From RGIG1995 sp045645205 (lineage in GTDB: Bacteria; Bacillota; Clostridia; Oscillospirales; CAG-272), in the NCBI GenBank assembly GCA_045645205.1, contig JAZRIJ010000074.1, forward strand, positions 1 through 30,373: a stretch of 30,373 nucleotides of DNA, given 5' to 3'. Under the pieces are notes generated by a model. That model ran no database searches and was not told the DNA's origin. It worked only from the letters and a program-made list of their open reading frames with translations. Made by a program: the position numbers and the translations under genes. This document shows positions 20,425 to 29,131 of this stretch, in pieces. Numbering within the stretch: position 1 is the stretch's first letter; every line of letters begins with the position of its first letter.

Positions 20425-20859
20425 TCACCTTTCCATATAAATAATTTCAAATGGGAACGAATAAAGCGCCGTTCCCTCATATAACCCCGTTTGCATTGGA
20501 TATTCAACGCCTTCGGGTGTTTCTACGCTTTCAATCTCGCATTTTTCACCGAAATCGGGAAAATTTCTTTTCTTGCCCTGCTCGTTTATCCAGTCAAGAA
20601 ACTCTTTGACAAGCTGTATCTGTTCTACATTCTCGCTTGTATTGGACTGCCTTGAAAGGGGCATTGTCTGCCGAACTACAAACTCCATTTTCTTAAGCTT
20701 CGGGCCGTCAATATACTTTTTAACAACCTCGCCGTATCCGTTCGTTATAAGAGATGTATTGCCGCCGGCTTCTGTAGCATCAACAAAATTGAAATATAAA
20801 TCCCGTCCCACAAGAGGGCAGGTGCTTATAAAATCAAGCACCGATTTAAACTTATTCAC
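20425..20859 (-). CDS. Tail terminator / minor capsid protein
   Basis: A 144-aa protein, MNKFKSVLDFISTCPLVGRD, with LKKMEFVVRQTMPLSRQSNT and EFLDWINEQGKKRNFPDFGE. It resembles the phage minor capsid proteins that cap the tail tube before head joining. It overlaps the previous gene by eight bases. Confidence 0.78.
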   Translation of the reverse strand: MNKFKSVLDFISTCPLVGRDLYFNFVDATEAGGNTSLITNGYGEVVKKYIDGPKLKKMEFVVRQTMPLSRQSNTSENVEQIQLVKEFLDWINEQGKKRNFPDFGEKCEIESVETPEGVEYPMQTGLYEGTALYSFPFEIIYMER

Positions 20860-21283
20860 TTAAATTCAGCCTCCCACTGTCAATATATCCTTGCATAGCC
20901 TTTATAAGCTTCGGTTTTTGTGTCGGTTCTGCCGCCTTGTCCCATTCCTTTGATGCAAGAGGGTGATTTGCCTTGCTTATGTTTAATTCTTTGCCGGCAT
21001 AAACTTTTTTTGCACCGGCTCTCGCATAAGCACTTCCGGTTGCGGGGTCTATCATAAGCTCGCCTTTGTATAGGTAATGAGCATTAGGCTGCAGATACTC
21101 AATTTCGCCATTTCCGCTTTCTCCGCGAATCTTAACACTTTCGGCGGTTATTCCGGTTTCCATTGGTGTATAAGGAAAAATAAGCTTGTTCCACTCATTT
21201 GCACTGAATTTCCAAAACTTTGGATTGCGGACCTTTTTCATATCTGCAGGAATGTCAATATGTGCTTCAATGGTAATTTTCAC
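20852..21283 (-). CDS. Minor capsid protein (HK97 gp10-like neck protein)
   Basis: A 143-aa protein, MKITIEAHIDIPADMKKVRN, with YTPMETGITAESVKI and LQPNAHYLYKGELMIDPATG, as in the Minor_capsid_2 and gp10-like families (residues around MDTG and HYLYKG). It forms part of the head-tail joint. The start overlaps the previous stop by four bases. Confidence 0.8.
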   Translation of the reverse strand: MKITIEAHIDIPADMKKVRNPKFWKFSANEWNKLIFPYTPMETGITAESVKIRGESGNGEIEYLQPNAHYLYKGELMIDPATGSAYARAGAKKVYAGKELNISKANHPLASKEWDKAAEPTQKPKLIKAMQGYIDSGRLNLSE

Positions 21284-21657
21284 ACGCCCACCGCCTTATA
21301 GTGCGCCGCAAAAGGAATTTTCGTATTGTCAGCTGTAGACCGCACCGTAAAAGCATTGGGTTTATACCTTGCAAGCAGGTCGTTAATCCTTTGCCCCGCA
21401 ACGTCTGCAATTTCGAGGGGTATCGCACCCTTGACAACAACATCACCCGGTGCAATCTCTACCACGGCATCCGTATAAGGTATGCGCACAATAAATGTGC
21501 TTGCATCAGACAGCGTGTTGCCGCTTAACCCTTCCGCATCCACAGTACCGAAAAAACATTCTGTATAAACACAGCGTTTCCAGATTGTTTTTGGTTGCTC
21601 CTTATCCTTAATCTGATGATACACTGTAACCGTATCTTTGAATGTCGGATTAATCAT
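21280..21657 (-). CDS. Head closure-type protein
   Basis: About 125 aa, INPTFKDTVTVYHQIKDKEQ, then KRCVYTECFFGTV and a beta-rich part with APGDVVVKGAIPLEI. It matches small phage head-closure or stopper proteins by content and place. Two further in-frame ATG/TTG starts lie up to nine bases upstream; I prefer ATG 21657 because GGAG lies nine bases before it. Confidence 0.72.
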   Translation of the reverse strand: MINPTFKDTVTVYHQIKDKEQPKTIWKRCVYTECFFGTVDAEGLSGNTLSDASTFIVRIPYTDAVVEIAPGDVVVKGAIPLEIADVAGQRINDLLARYKPNAFTVRSTADNTKIPFAAHYKAVGV

Positions 21658-22009
21658 CGGCATCAACTCCTAAATAAAGAAGCGGAACGCCGCTTTCATC
21701 AACCTCGTTTGAAAGATATTCGCGAATGATAGCATCCGCACCGGCAACATAGTCAGCTGAAGATACATCCTTTATGCTCTGACTTACTCCGTCATTACTG
21801 AAGGACGTTACCTTGTCAGCTGCTATGTCAGACTTGGCAAGAATACCGGCAAGCCTTACGATACATCGTTTAATGGCTTCAGTTGCCGTTTTTGCCCTGC
21901 CGTGAGTAGCGGTAAGTATTTTCCTTTCGGCTTCGTATGCGTAAAGATTAAAGGCGGTTTCGTCAAGTCCACCGCCCATATCTTTGTATTCTTCATAGGT
22001 TATAAACAT
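21650..22009 (-). CDS. Head-tail connector (gp6-like)
   Basis: A 119-aa all-helical protein, MFITYEEYKDMGGGLDETAF, then AYEAERKILTATHGRAKTAT and ADAIIREYLSNEVDESGVPL. These are the features of gp6-like connectors that sit below the portal. Order after the capsid genes agrees. Confidence 0.78.
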   Translation of the reverse strand: MFITYEEYKDMGGGLDETAFNLYAYEAERKILTATHGRAKTATEAIKRCIVRLAGILAKSDIAADKVTSFSNDGVSQSIKDVSSADYVAGADAIIREYLSNEVDESGVPLLYLGVDADD

Positions 22010-22029
22010 AACCCCACCGCCTTTACTGC

Positions 22030-22296
22030 TTATTCTTCAAAAAGTTCCTCAATAAGCTCTTTTAAAGTTTCAGTAGCGCCGCTATCATAAAGCACACATA
22101 TTTTTTCAATGGTTTCTTCGTCGCCGGCAACTCTGCATTTTGTTATAGCATCATAATATGCCGAAATGCATTTATAAGCCGCTTTGATTTCTTCTGCCTT
22201 CTCTCTGTTTTCAGCAACAAGCATATCCTTTGCAGTCAAAACGCTTACTTCACGTTCTTTTGATGTGTCAAGAATCAACTTTACGTTTTTATACAT
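22030..22296 (-). CDS. Small acidic protein after the capsid gene, 88 aa
   Basis: ATG 22296 (MYKNVKLILDTSKEREVSVL) follows GGAGTG by seven bases; an upstream start adds seven residues. Helical and acidic, ending LKELIEELFEE. Similar small proteins sit between capsid and connector genes in related phages; perhaps a decoration or assembly factor. No motif. Confidence 0.6.
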   Translation of the reverse strand: MYKNVKLILDTSKEREVSVLTAKDMLVAENREKAEEIKAAYKCISAYYDAITKCRVAGDEETIEKICVLYDSGATETLKELIEELFEE

Positions 22297-22313
22297 AACA
22301 AAACACTCCTTTA

Positions 22314-23174
22314 TCAAACATTTGTTGCCGGTGTAGTATTAAACTTGGCAAGAACAACTTTTGAAGCATTTGTAAGTGCAACCGTATAAATTTTATCTAC
22401 CGAAATGTCAGTTGTTCTGTCAAGAGTATGTCTTTCGGCTTCAACATTGGTATCTCTTTTAAGATAAATTGTGAGTGCTGTTGCCTCATCTTCAGTATCG
22501 TTTTCCTGATTAAGCTTAACAATCGGGCAAACATATTTTGAGGATTTAACAGGAACTCTCTTTGACATAACAACACGGCAATTTGCAATCATACCTACTT
22601 CGCCTTTCATAACCACATCTCCTGTGTATTTGTCAGCAGAAATAAAGTTTTCGTCCTTGCGCAGCTGTGTCATCTGTTTAGGGTGAACAAAAATAACCTT
22701 TTCAGTATTCATTTCTTCTTCAAATAAATCAATGGCATCCACAACACCATTATAAGAAATAATATCTGTTCCTGCAAATGAAAGAGTTGCCTCCTGAAGA
22801 GCAGTCATTGCATCTTCGTCAACTTTTGACGCAATAGCCATTGCAAGCTGATTGTTTACTTCACCAACGGGGTTGCCATATCCCGAAAGAACAGCTTCAT
22901 CTGTAAGAGTTACCGCTTTCATAGCCTTTTTAACCTTTACAGTTGTTGTGCTTGCTGTAAGCATTTCGGGAGTAACCGCTTCACCTTCTGCTACTTCGCC
23001 CGCATCGCCAATATAAGCATATTTGGGAATAGTAATGGTGTCGCCGGGTTTGCCCTCCAGTGTTGCATCTACCTTTGCAAAAGGTGTTACCACAATTTTC
23101 TTTTCGATTTTACCTGAAATCATGTCCGCCATAACTTCAGGATTAATAAGATTTTCTAACATTGTTTTTGACAT
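22314..23174 (-). CDS. Major capsid protein (N4-gp56/HK97-like)
   Basis: A 286-aa protein, MSKTMLENLINPEVMADMIS. The region KPGDTITIPKYAYIGDAGEV, then EGEAVTPEMLTASTTTVKVK and KKAMKAVTLTDEAVLSGYGN are marks of the N4-gp56 group of HK97-fold capsid proteins. It follows the scaffold gene. It makes the icosahedral shell. Expected to be very abundant; the gene is preceded by GGAGTGATTGATT. Confidence 0.9.
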   Translation of the reverse strand: MSKTMLENLINPEVMADMISGKIEKKIVVTPFAKVDATLEGKPGDTITIPKYAYIGDAGEVAEGEAVTPEMLTASTTTVKVKKAMKAVTLTDEAVLSGYGNPVGEVNNQLAMAIASKVDEDAMTALQEATLSFAGTDIISYNGVVDAIDLFEEEMNTEKVIFVHPKQMTQLRKDENFISADKYTGDVVMKGEVGMIANCRVVMSKRVPVKSSKYVCPIVKLNQENDTEDEATALTIYLKRDTNVEAERHTLDRTTDISVDKIYTVALTNASKVVLAKFNTTPATNV

Positions 23175-23181
23175 AAATCAA

Positions 23182-23805
23182 TCACTCCTTAAGCTGATTA
23201 TATAATTCTTTATTTTCGTTATAGAGTTTGTTTCGTTCAAGATATCCCATCTTGGAAAACTGCTCTTTTGTGATACTTGTTGTATCTACTTTACCCATTC
23301 CCGTCATATTTGCGGGCGGGTTAGGATTTGCGAAAATCCCTTCTTGGTCTTTTGTAAGACCTTCAAAGATTGCGTCATAGCCTTTGCCTTTGTTTTCAGG
23401 CTTTGCAATTTCGGTTTTCATATCAGCAATAATACCGTTACGAACATAGTCTGATGTGAATTTTTTATCACCGAATACCGCCACAATTGCATCTGTAAGC
23501 GCCTGATCCTCGGCTTTGGCTTTTGCCGCTTCTTTTTCTTTGTTGATTTCTTCCTGCAGACTTTCGAATTTTGATTTCCACTCTTCAGCAGAAGCATTAT
23601 TTGCTTTAAGGGTGTCAATTTCGTCCGTCATTTTTTTAATCGTATCATTGGCTGTCTTAAGGTCATTGGTTGCCTTTGTCAGCTTATCCACATCGGCATA
23701 CTTACCTGTGGACAGGTCGGCAAGCTTAATACCTTTTTCCTGTACAGCTTTCTGAAACGCCTCAAAACTTAACGGCTCTGCAAAAAGTTCTCTTAAAAAA
23801 TCCAT
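23182..23805 (-). CDS. Scaffolding protein (Gp20 family)
   Basis: A 207-aa protein; ATG 23805 (MDFLRELFAEPLSFEAFQKA) follows AAAGGA by six bases, while the frame stays open upstream. A coiled-coil core (about 30-110: LTKATNDLKTANDTIKKMTD, EEWKSKFESLQEEINKEKEA) and C-terminal helix (FSKMGYLERNKLYNENKELY) match Gp20-type scaffolds, which guide capsid assembly and then leave. Confidence 0.9.
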   Translation of the reverse strand: MDFLRELFAEPLSFEAFQKAVQEKGIKLADLSTGKYADVDKLTKATNDLKTANDTIKKMTDEIDTLKANNASAEEWKSKFESLQEEINKEKEAAKAKAEDQALTDAIVAVFGDKKFTSDYVRNGIIADMKTEIAKPENKGKGYDAIFEGLTKDQEGIFANPNPPANMTGMGKVDTTSITKEQFSKMGYLERNKLYNENKELYNQLKE

Positions 23806-23818
23806 AGTGTTCCTTTCC

Positions 23819-23865
23819 CGGTACAGATTTAATTTATAAACGCCCTGCCACTCAGGGCCGTACCG
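23819..23865 (-). promoter_or_regulatory. Nested hairpin before the scaffold ribosome site
   Basis: Outer arms CGGTAC/GTACCG (23865-23860 with 23824-23819) enclose an inner GCCCT/AGGGC stem, directly before the GGGAAAGGA ribosome site of the scaffold gene. It may set translation or protect the capsid mRNA. Confidence 0.45.
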
Positions 23866-23900
23866 TACATACATTTAAACGCCGATATGTTAGGCAAATT

Positions 23901-23994
23901 TTGGGTATAAAAAAAGCACCGTGCTTTTTCGCATAGTGCTTTGATTATTGAAATTGGGTATAAAAATGCCACCTTACATTACTGCAGGTGGTAT
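23901..23994 (-). terminator. Two hairpins with T runs between head genes
   Basis: Read leftward, a CCACCT/AGGTGG stem (23991-23969) and an AAAGCAC/GTGCTTT stem (23943-23914 region) are each followed by the same 13 bases containing a T run and TATACCCAA (direct repeats 23901-23913 and 23954-23966). They look like duplicated terminators after the capsid-toxin-like module. Confidence 0.65.
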
Positions 23995-24140
23995 TAATTG
24001 GATGTTAAATTGTTCTCATACTCTCTGTTGATTTTATCAATCTCCTCATCAGGAATATCAGATAACGCTAATAATAAATCCTGTTCTGTTTCATTATCAT
24101 CAATAAACAATTTATCTGCATTTTTTCTATCGCTCTTCAT
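23994..24140 (-). CDS. Small acidic protein after the minor capsid gene, possible immunity partner
   Basis: ATG 24140 has GGAGG seven bases upstream and gives 48 aa, MKSDRKNADKLFIDDNETEQ, then DLLLALSDIPDEEIDKINRE, strongly acidic and helical. It overlaps the end of the minor capsid gene by 14 bases and is followed by two terminators. Small acidic genes at this place next to polymorphic MuF-type toxins are often immunity genes, but no family is recognised and a head accessory role is as possible. Confidence 0.6.
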   Translation of the reverse strand: MKSDRKNADKLFIDDNETEQDLLLALSDIPDEEIDKINREYENNLTSN

Positions 24141-25926
24141 AAGAAAACCTCCATTTGCTTGAAACGTCCCACCACGCCTTTTCGCGCGCAGTTGGGTCGC
24201 TCCATCTCTTTTTATGTTCAGAATATCTCGCAATAAATTCTTTCAGAATCTTTTTGTCTTGCGGTATACCCGAAATACTGAAAACGGTACTATCGTGAGC
24301 TACAGCAATAGTATGGCTAATTGATTTATAATCAATCATTGTTGAAACATCTATCGTGGAAAATGTTAAACTATTAGGATGATTATGTATTATAATTATA
24401 CTATTTTCTTTTGAAGATGTCAATAGTTTTTCCAGTTTCTTGGACATCTGTATTGATTGTTTATTCTTTCCCTTTATATAAGTAAGTGTTCGGCCTGTAT
24501 TTGCATCAATCGCAAATAGCTCCTCGAACAGAGTTCCGTTTCTATTTTTTAATATTGCCCTGCTCTTTGCAGCAATAACTTCATCAACCTTTGTGTTTCC
24601 TGTTAATCCCTTAAATTTATCTGAATATTTTTGAGAATTAATAAATGTCATATTTACTGTTGCATTAGGACTACCGCCAGGCTTAGTATTAAAGGCAATG
24701 TTACTTGTTGCACGTTTTGTAGGCTTAAATCCAGCCATCTTCAGACGTTCCATCCTCGTAGGAAGTCCGCTTACTTCGGAAAGCTTGGCGTATTTATTGG
24801 TAAGCACGTTTATATTATACTGCGCTTCACGGCGAAGGTCATCGTCTCCGGCTTTTTTTGCCGTATTAGCAAGGTCTTTTTGATATTTTATAGCACTTTC
24901 AATTCTGCCCTGCAGCTGTTTGCCCTCGTAGGCGGTGTATTTATGCCCTTCAAACTCAAACGTCTGTTTATCCCTTGCTTTAAATTCTTCAAGCTGTTCC
25001 TTGGTGTGTGCCGGAACAGAGATGCCGAGAAGTATTGAGAATTTAAAATGCAGACAGCCGTATTCATTAAGCAGCGGCTCTGCAACCTCCTCAAACGAAG
25101 GGTAATACACACCTTTGACAGTTCGTGCCGGACCTTTCGCAAACTGCTTTCCTGCCATATCGGCGTGTTCGGGTCTTGGATTGCTGTGATAGCTTACCTC
25201 ATATCCATCAGCGCCGAAATCTTCGCCTATTTGGTCTGCGGTGTTTTGATTGCACTGTTTCACACCCCACAATATGTTTTGCCGCACAGATGCTTCAAGG
25301 TTACGGGAATACCCGGTTGCATAATCAATGGTTTTTATTCCGCTGTTTACCATAGCCTTAACAACATCCCGCATTGCTTTCGTATAGCTTTCTTCACCAA
25401 GCTGAACCTTTGTTACGGCATAATCAACAAGCTTTGTGTATGTATCAGATAAAGGCGTTGCAAGCTTATTTTTATTTGCTTCAAACAGTGGTGCAATACT
25501 TTTTCCGTCTTTTGCAAACACTGCAAAGGCGGTATGCTGTGTAATATTAATATATTCATCTACCGTTTGTTTTGCAAGCGAATTGACATACCTTTGTAAA
25601 TCCTCGTTTTGCTCATACGGGATGAATTTCATCCCTTGCGCCTTATAAAACGGCTCGGAATAGTCGTAGTTCTCTTTTGCAACAATATCAAAAATATCGT
25701 ATATTTCCTGCGCGTTTTTGCCACTTACGGAAGAAAGCTTTTCAATAACCTTTTCCATATCAGCGCCGTAATTATACATACGTTGCAGCTGATGCACATC
25801 CTTTGGCCGCAGTTCGCCGATTTTCTTAATTACGGTACCGATACTTTCAAGATATTCACTGTTGATGTCGCTTATCCGCTGTGAAATTCGTTCCGGAAGA
25901 AAATTAATCTGATGTTCATTAAGCAT
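24127..25926 (-). CDS. Minor capsid protein (MuF-like) with C-terminal JAB-like domain
   Basis: A 599-aa protein. Residues 1-320 match phage minor capsid protein 2 / MuF-like head proteins (YHSNPRPEHADMAGKQF, EYGCLHFKFSILLG). A coiled linker (about 320-400) follows. Residues 460-570 look like a JAB/RadC-like domain: FEELFAID with E468/E469, then HNHPNSLTFSTID (H514, H516, S523, D526), the JAMM metal-site pattern. So the protein could cut a peptide or isopeptide bond after delivery with DNA, or just process heads. It overlaps the portal gene end by eight bases. Confidence 0.85.
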   Translation of the reverse strand: MLNEHQINFLPERISQRISDINSEYLESIGTVIKKIGELRPKDVHQLQRMYNYGADMEKVIEKLSSVSGKNAQEIYDIFDIVAKENYDYSEPFYKAQGMKFIPYEQNEDLQRYVNSLAKQTVDEYINITQHTAFAVFAKDGKSIAPLFEANKNKLATPLSDTYTKLVDYAVTKVQLGEESYTKAMRDVVKAMVNSGIKTIDYATGYSRNLEASVRQNILWGVKQCNQNTADQIGEDFGADGYEVSYHSNPRPEHADMAGKQFAKGPARTVKGVYYPSFEEVAEPLLNEYGCLHFKFSILLGISVPAHTKEQLEEFKARDKQTFEFEGHKYTAYEGKQLQGRIESAIKYQKDLANTAKKAGDDDLRREAQYNINVLTNKYAKLSEVSGLPTRMERLKMAGFKPTKRATSNIAFNTKPGGSPNATVNMTFINSQKYSDKFKGLTGNTKVDEVIAAKSRAILKNRNGTLFEELFAIDANTGRTLTYIKGKNKQSIQMSKKLEKLLTSSKENSIIIIHNHPNSLTFSTIDVSTMIDYKSISHTIAVAHDSTVFSISGIPQDKKILKEFIARYSEHKKRWSDPTAREKAWWDVSSKWRFSYEER

Positions 25927-27244
25927 TATTGTTCATTCCAAACATATCTCTTAATTGAGGTTCCTTTTTCGCAATTTCATCAACCTTACCTTGTGCTGTA
26001 TCAATATCTTCACCTGTAACCCATGCACGCATTTCGGCTTTACCCATACCGCCCATGCTCTGCAGGTCTTTCATCTGATTCCACGTTTCAACGGAGCTTT
26101 CGATAAGAGAATAATCCCAATCGAAACTGAAGGTATATTCACCAGCGGGAGTAAGGTTATAATAATTCGCAAGAACATTGCAGGCATAAAGAAAATCTTC
26201 AAAGCCTTTTTCAATGTTTTTCCGAAGCGCTGTAACAATCGCCCAGGTTGCACGGTTTGCTTCACGCACAGCATCTTTATTTTCGTAGCTTGCATCGGGT
26301 TTTGATAAAATGCCCCTGCTTGTTCCTACTGCCTTTTCAAGCAACTCAAACAACACAGAAAGACGGTTAACAAATGAATTGTCTTTGTAGTCCTCTGAAA
26401 ATATTTCAAACGGCTTGCTGCTGTCGCCCATATTTTTAACGGCATAGAATAACTTGCTTGAAATTACAGGCTTTCCTGTTTTGGCATCTTTCTTAAACAT
26501 ACGGTCATCCGCAAAGACTTTAACCTCTTTCAGCTTAAATTCATCCTTAAACTGCTTAAGGCATTCTTTTATTTCGTCGATTATTGCATCACAGCCGTAT
26601 GTAATAGGAACGCCGTAATCATCGTTGCCGTCTCTGTTATCTGCCGGTGATTTGATATATCCGAACGGAACTCGGTCCACGTTTGCAATGGCAATATCCT
26701 CAATATTCTTCCACTGTTCAACAACAGCTTCACGGCCGTACTGCGTTGTTACTTTGTTTGTTATAATAAGTGTATTGTTTTCTATAGAATAATTCACAAA
26801 ACGATAGTACATAATGTCATTAAGGACCACCATATCAGCAAGTACCGTTGCATTTGTTATAGCATCGCCATTTTTCGCATTTATGCACAGTCTGTCTTGT
26901 GTTGCTATATCAAACATTATTTTTCCGTTCTGAACATACGGTACAATAAGACTGCCGCCGGTACCAAGTGCAAGCGATGCAACCTTTGAAATTTTATCCC
27001 ACACCATTTGTCCGGCATCATTAAGAACCTCTGCTCTCTTATTATCTGCAGGTATAACAAGACTGCTGTCTGCCGTTGCTATGGTTGCAAGTCTCTTTGA
27101 AAAGATTTCTCCAAAATTAATACCTTCAATATCTTTATATTTTCGCGTGTATCCTTCGTTTTTACCGTGTTGCCCGTCGGTTGTTATGGATTTTGTAATC
27201 CCAATCATACGAAGTATACGGTCCCACATATTTTTTAACCACAT
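25919..27244 (-). CDS. Portal protein (SPP1 Gp6-like)
   Basis: A 441-aa protein; start ATG 27244 (MWLKNMWDRILRMIGITKSI) lies six bases after GAGGGTG; an ATG 15 bases upstream would overlap that box. It has portal-family marks: KYKDIEGINFGEIFSKRLAT, LALGTGGSLIVPYVQNGKIM, PADNRDGNDDYGVPITYG and VGTSRGILSKPDASYENKDA. A ring of 12 forms the DNA gate that binds the terminase. It lies directly after TerL. Confidence 0.92.
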   Translation of the reverse strand: MWLKNMWDRILRMIGITKSITTDGQHGKNEGYTRKYKDIEGINFGEIFSKRLATIATADSSLVIPADNKRAEVLNDAGQMVWDKISKVASLALGTGGSLIVPYVQNGKIMFDIATQDRLCINAKNGDAITNATVLADMVVLNDIMYYRFVNYSIENNTLIITNKVTTQYGREAVVEQWKNIEDIAIANVDRVPFGYIKSPADNRDGNDDYGVPITYGCDAIIDEIKECLKQFKDEFKLKEVKVFADDRMFKKDAKTGKPVISSKLFYAVKNMGDSSKPFEIFSEDYKDNSFVNRLSVLFELLEKAVGTSRGILSKPDASYENKDAVREANRATWAIVTALRKNIEKGFEDFLYACNVLANYYNLTPAGEYTFSFDWDYSLIESSVETWNQMKDLQSMGGMGKAEMRAWVTGEDIDTAQGKVDEIAKKEPQLRDMFGMNNNA

Positions 27245-27259
27245 ATCTATCACCCTCAT

Positions 27260-28483
27260 TTATCTTAATTCATGCATATTATACTCAAAAGAATATTCGG
27301 CAGCATCTATAATATCATTGTTGAAACTGCCATTATCAAGCCTTTTATCTTCCATTGCTTTATCATCCCACGCCGCCGAACACAGCGCATCAATAAGTGT
27401 TTCTGTTTTTCCTCTTACAAATCGCACCCGGTCCGTTGCAATCAGGATGTTTAAAAGCCTTATTCTGTCAACAATAGGCTTCTTCATTGCATTGTATATA
27501 CTGAAATTTGTCTTTTCTCGGATGGAATTTATAAGTACCTGCTCCGCACTGTCGGCATATACATCGAAGTAATAATCCAAATCGGCATATATTTCATCAA
27601 ACGTGTTGCAGCTCCAATTCACAAGACCGCTTGCAGTACTTCCTGTAGCTTTGCGAAACCGAGCATCCGTGAAATATAGCTTTCCGTCAGCTCCTATCCC
27701 GCTACATACAATAGCGTGTCCGGATTTATTTCCGCCGAAGTCCTCACCAACACATACGCCGTGAAGATGCGGCAGCTCATCACGGTCAATCATATACTGC
27801 TCTGTGTTGTCCGCCAACTCTTTATATATAAGACCTTCTGCAGTTACCCATTTACCCAAAATAAAACGGTCATAAAACACGCCCGTATTTTCAGCTTTGA
27901 TGGACCTTACATATTCCGGGTTAAGAGATGTATTGTCATCTATAAGAAACTGAACCACAAGCATATCAAGCTCGTCGGCTCGGTCAATGTATTCTTTCTT
28001 CAACCAATGATTTGGATTATCAGGGTTGGTCGTTCCGAAAAGCTTTGCTCCCGGTTCACTCAAACGGGATAAAAGCATCGAAAAGAAATCCACCGTGAAA
28101 AGCGTAAGCTCATCACAATACGCTCCCATAAGGGTCATACCTCTTATTTTGCTTTCTGCCCTGGCATCGTTTACACCCTCAAGATATATCCGTCTGCCGA
28201 ACAATGTCGCCTGCTTTTGCGATAGTGAATATGTAAAATTCTTTCTGCCGGCAAGACTTTCAAGCAGGTCAAGACAGTTACGTTTGAGTGATGTCAATGT
28301 CTTTGCCACCATCAGATATGACTTATCTTTTGGCGATACAGCAATCCAAAACATCCATAATACAAGGCTTATCCACGTCTTTCCGCTTCTGATAGAGCCG
28401 TGCAGAATGTTTAAACGTCGAAGCTTACCTTCTTTGAACATCCGCAGTAGGTCTTTCTGCTTTTCGGTATATTTAATCTTCAT
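27260..28483 (-). CDS. terL: Terminase large subunit (PBSX-type)
   Basis: A 407-aa packaging motor. Walker A GSIRSGKT at 29-36, Walker B LMGAYCDE with D124/E125, coupling motif TTNPDNPNHW at 151-160, and nuclease domain from about 240 with GEDFGGNKSGHAIV (D248) and a late acidic NNDIIDAAEYS. It cuts concatemers and pumps DNA into the prohead. The start overlaps the TerS stop by four bases. Confidence 0.95.
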   Translation of the reverse strand: MKIKYTEKQKDLLRMFKEGKLRRLNILHGSIRSGKTWISLVLWMFWIAVSPKDKSYLMVAKTLTSLKRNCLDLLESLAGRKNFTYSLSQKQATLFGRRIYLEGVNDARAESKIRGMTLMGAYCDELTLFTVDFFSMLLSRLSEPGAKLFGTTNPDNPNHWLKKEYIDRADELDMLVVQFLIDDNTSLNPEYVRSIKAENTGVFYDRFILGKWVTAEGLIYKELADNTEQYMIDRDELPHLHGVCVGEDFGGNKSGHAIVCSGIGADGKLYFTDARFRKATGSTASGLVNWSCNTFDEIYADLDYYFDVYADSAEQVLINSIREKTNFSIYNAMKKPIVDRIRLLNILIATDRVRFVRGKTETLIDALCSAAWDDKAMEDKRLDNGSFNNDIIDAAEYSFEYNMHELR

Positions 28484-28848
28484 ATCTTCTTAAACTCCTT
28501 AAGCAGTTCATTCATAAGGCCTGCATCGTCTGTTGATTCGTTTTCGCCACTTAATTCGAGCAATCTGTCAAAAGCATTGTGAGAGCCGCCTGCAGCTGCT
28601 CGTATCATTCCTAAAAGGGTCAGTGTTTTAACATCAAGGTCTTTTATACCAAACTGTTTTGCAATTGCCTGCATTTCTTCATTATCAACCTTTGCGGATA
28701 GCATTGCTTTTGCCATTTCTTTATATGTCTTTTGCTCCCGTCTTTTTCTTCCCGAAGCTTTACCGCCTTTTTTTGCTATTTTCGCCTGTTCTTCGCCTGT
28801 TCGAAATTGTGTAGCCTTGCCTTTTATAAGATTTTTTTCATTTGCCAA
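28480..28848 (-). CDS. Terminase small subunit-like DNA-binding protein
   Basis: A 122-aa protein starting at TTG 28848 behind GGTGGTGAG: MANEKNLIKGKATQFRTGEE. Residues 22-45 (KIAKKGGKASGRKRREQKTY) are the basic KGG-rich motif of small terminase-like proteins that precede PBSX-type TerL. The rest is helical, with a Gly/His-rich AAGGSHNAFDRLLEL segment. It probably selects the packaging site. Confidence 0.8.
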   Translation of the reverse strand: MANEKNLIKGKATQFRTGEEQAKIAKKGGKASGRKRREQKTYKEMAKAMLSAKVDNEEMQAIAKQFGIKDLDVKTLTLLGMIRAAAGGSHNAFDRLLELSGENESTDDAGLMNELLKEFKKI

Positions 28849-28878
28849 CTCTCACCACCTCTCTTCTGTAATCATTCA

Positions 28879-29037
28879 TCACTGTTTGTTCATTGCCTGG
28901 CATAGCTTACTGCATCCTTTACATCTTGGAAGGGCGTTACGTTCTTTGATGAAATCCACCAAGAGCATACCTCTGTACCTATAAAGACGTAGTTCGCACT
29001 GCTTGCAGGTTATTATATCTATAAACTTTACTTCCAT
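28879..29037 (-). CDS. Small zinc-ribbon protein before TerS, 52 aa
   Basis: ATG 29037 follows GGAGG by six bases; the frame is open upstream but with no ribosome site. MEVKFIDIITCKQCELRLYR has one CxxC, and LPRCKGCSKLC a second, 27 residues on: one zinc site. Too short for an HNH nuclease, which often sits here in cos phages. First gene after the terminator, so probably the start of the packaging operon. Confidence 0.65.
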   Translation of the reverse strand: MEVKFIDIITCKQCELRLYRYRGMLLVDFIKERNALPRCKGCSKLCQAMNKQ

Positions 29038-29080
29038 GTTATCCCTCCAACCACATCCGCCGGCAATTTGCTTCCGGCAC

Positions 29081-29112
29081 AAAAAAAGAACACCTGTGTT
29101 CAAGTGTTCTTT
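29081..29112 (-). terminator. Intrinsic terminator before the packaging operon
   Basis: Read leftward AAAGAACAC, 10-base loop, GTGTTCTTT, then seven T. It separates the DUF4417 unit from the terminase operon. No good promoter is visible in the 45 bp between it and the next gene. Confidence 0.85.
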
Positions 29113-29131
29113 AAATATATAAATTTTTATT

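Noticed and set aside
24631..25884. Several plus-strand open frames of 60-135 codons inside the minor capsid gene
   Set aside because: All are antisense to a well-supported structural gene, without ribosome sites or family features.
26071..28493. Plus-strand frames inside portal and terminase genes
   Set aside because: Shadows of strongly conserved minus-strand genes with clear Walker and portal motifs.
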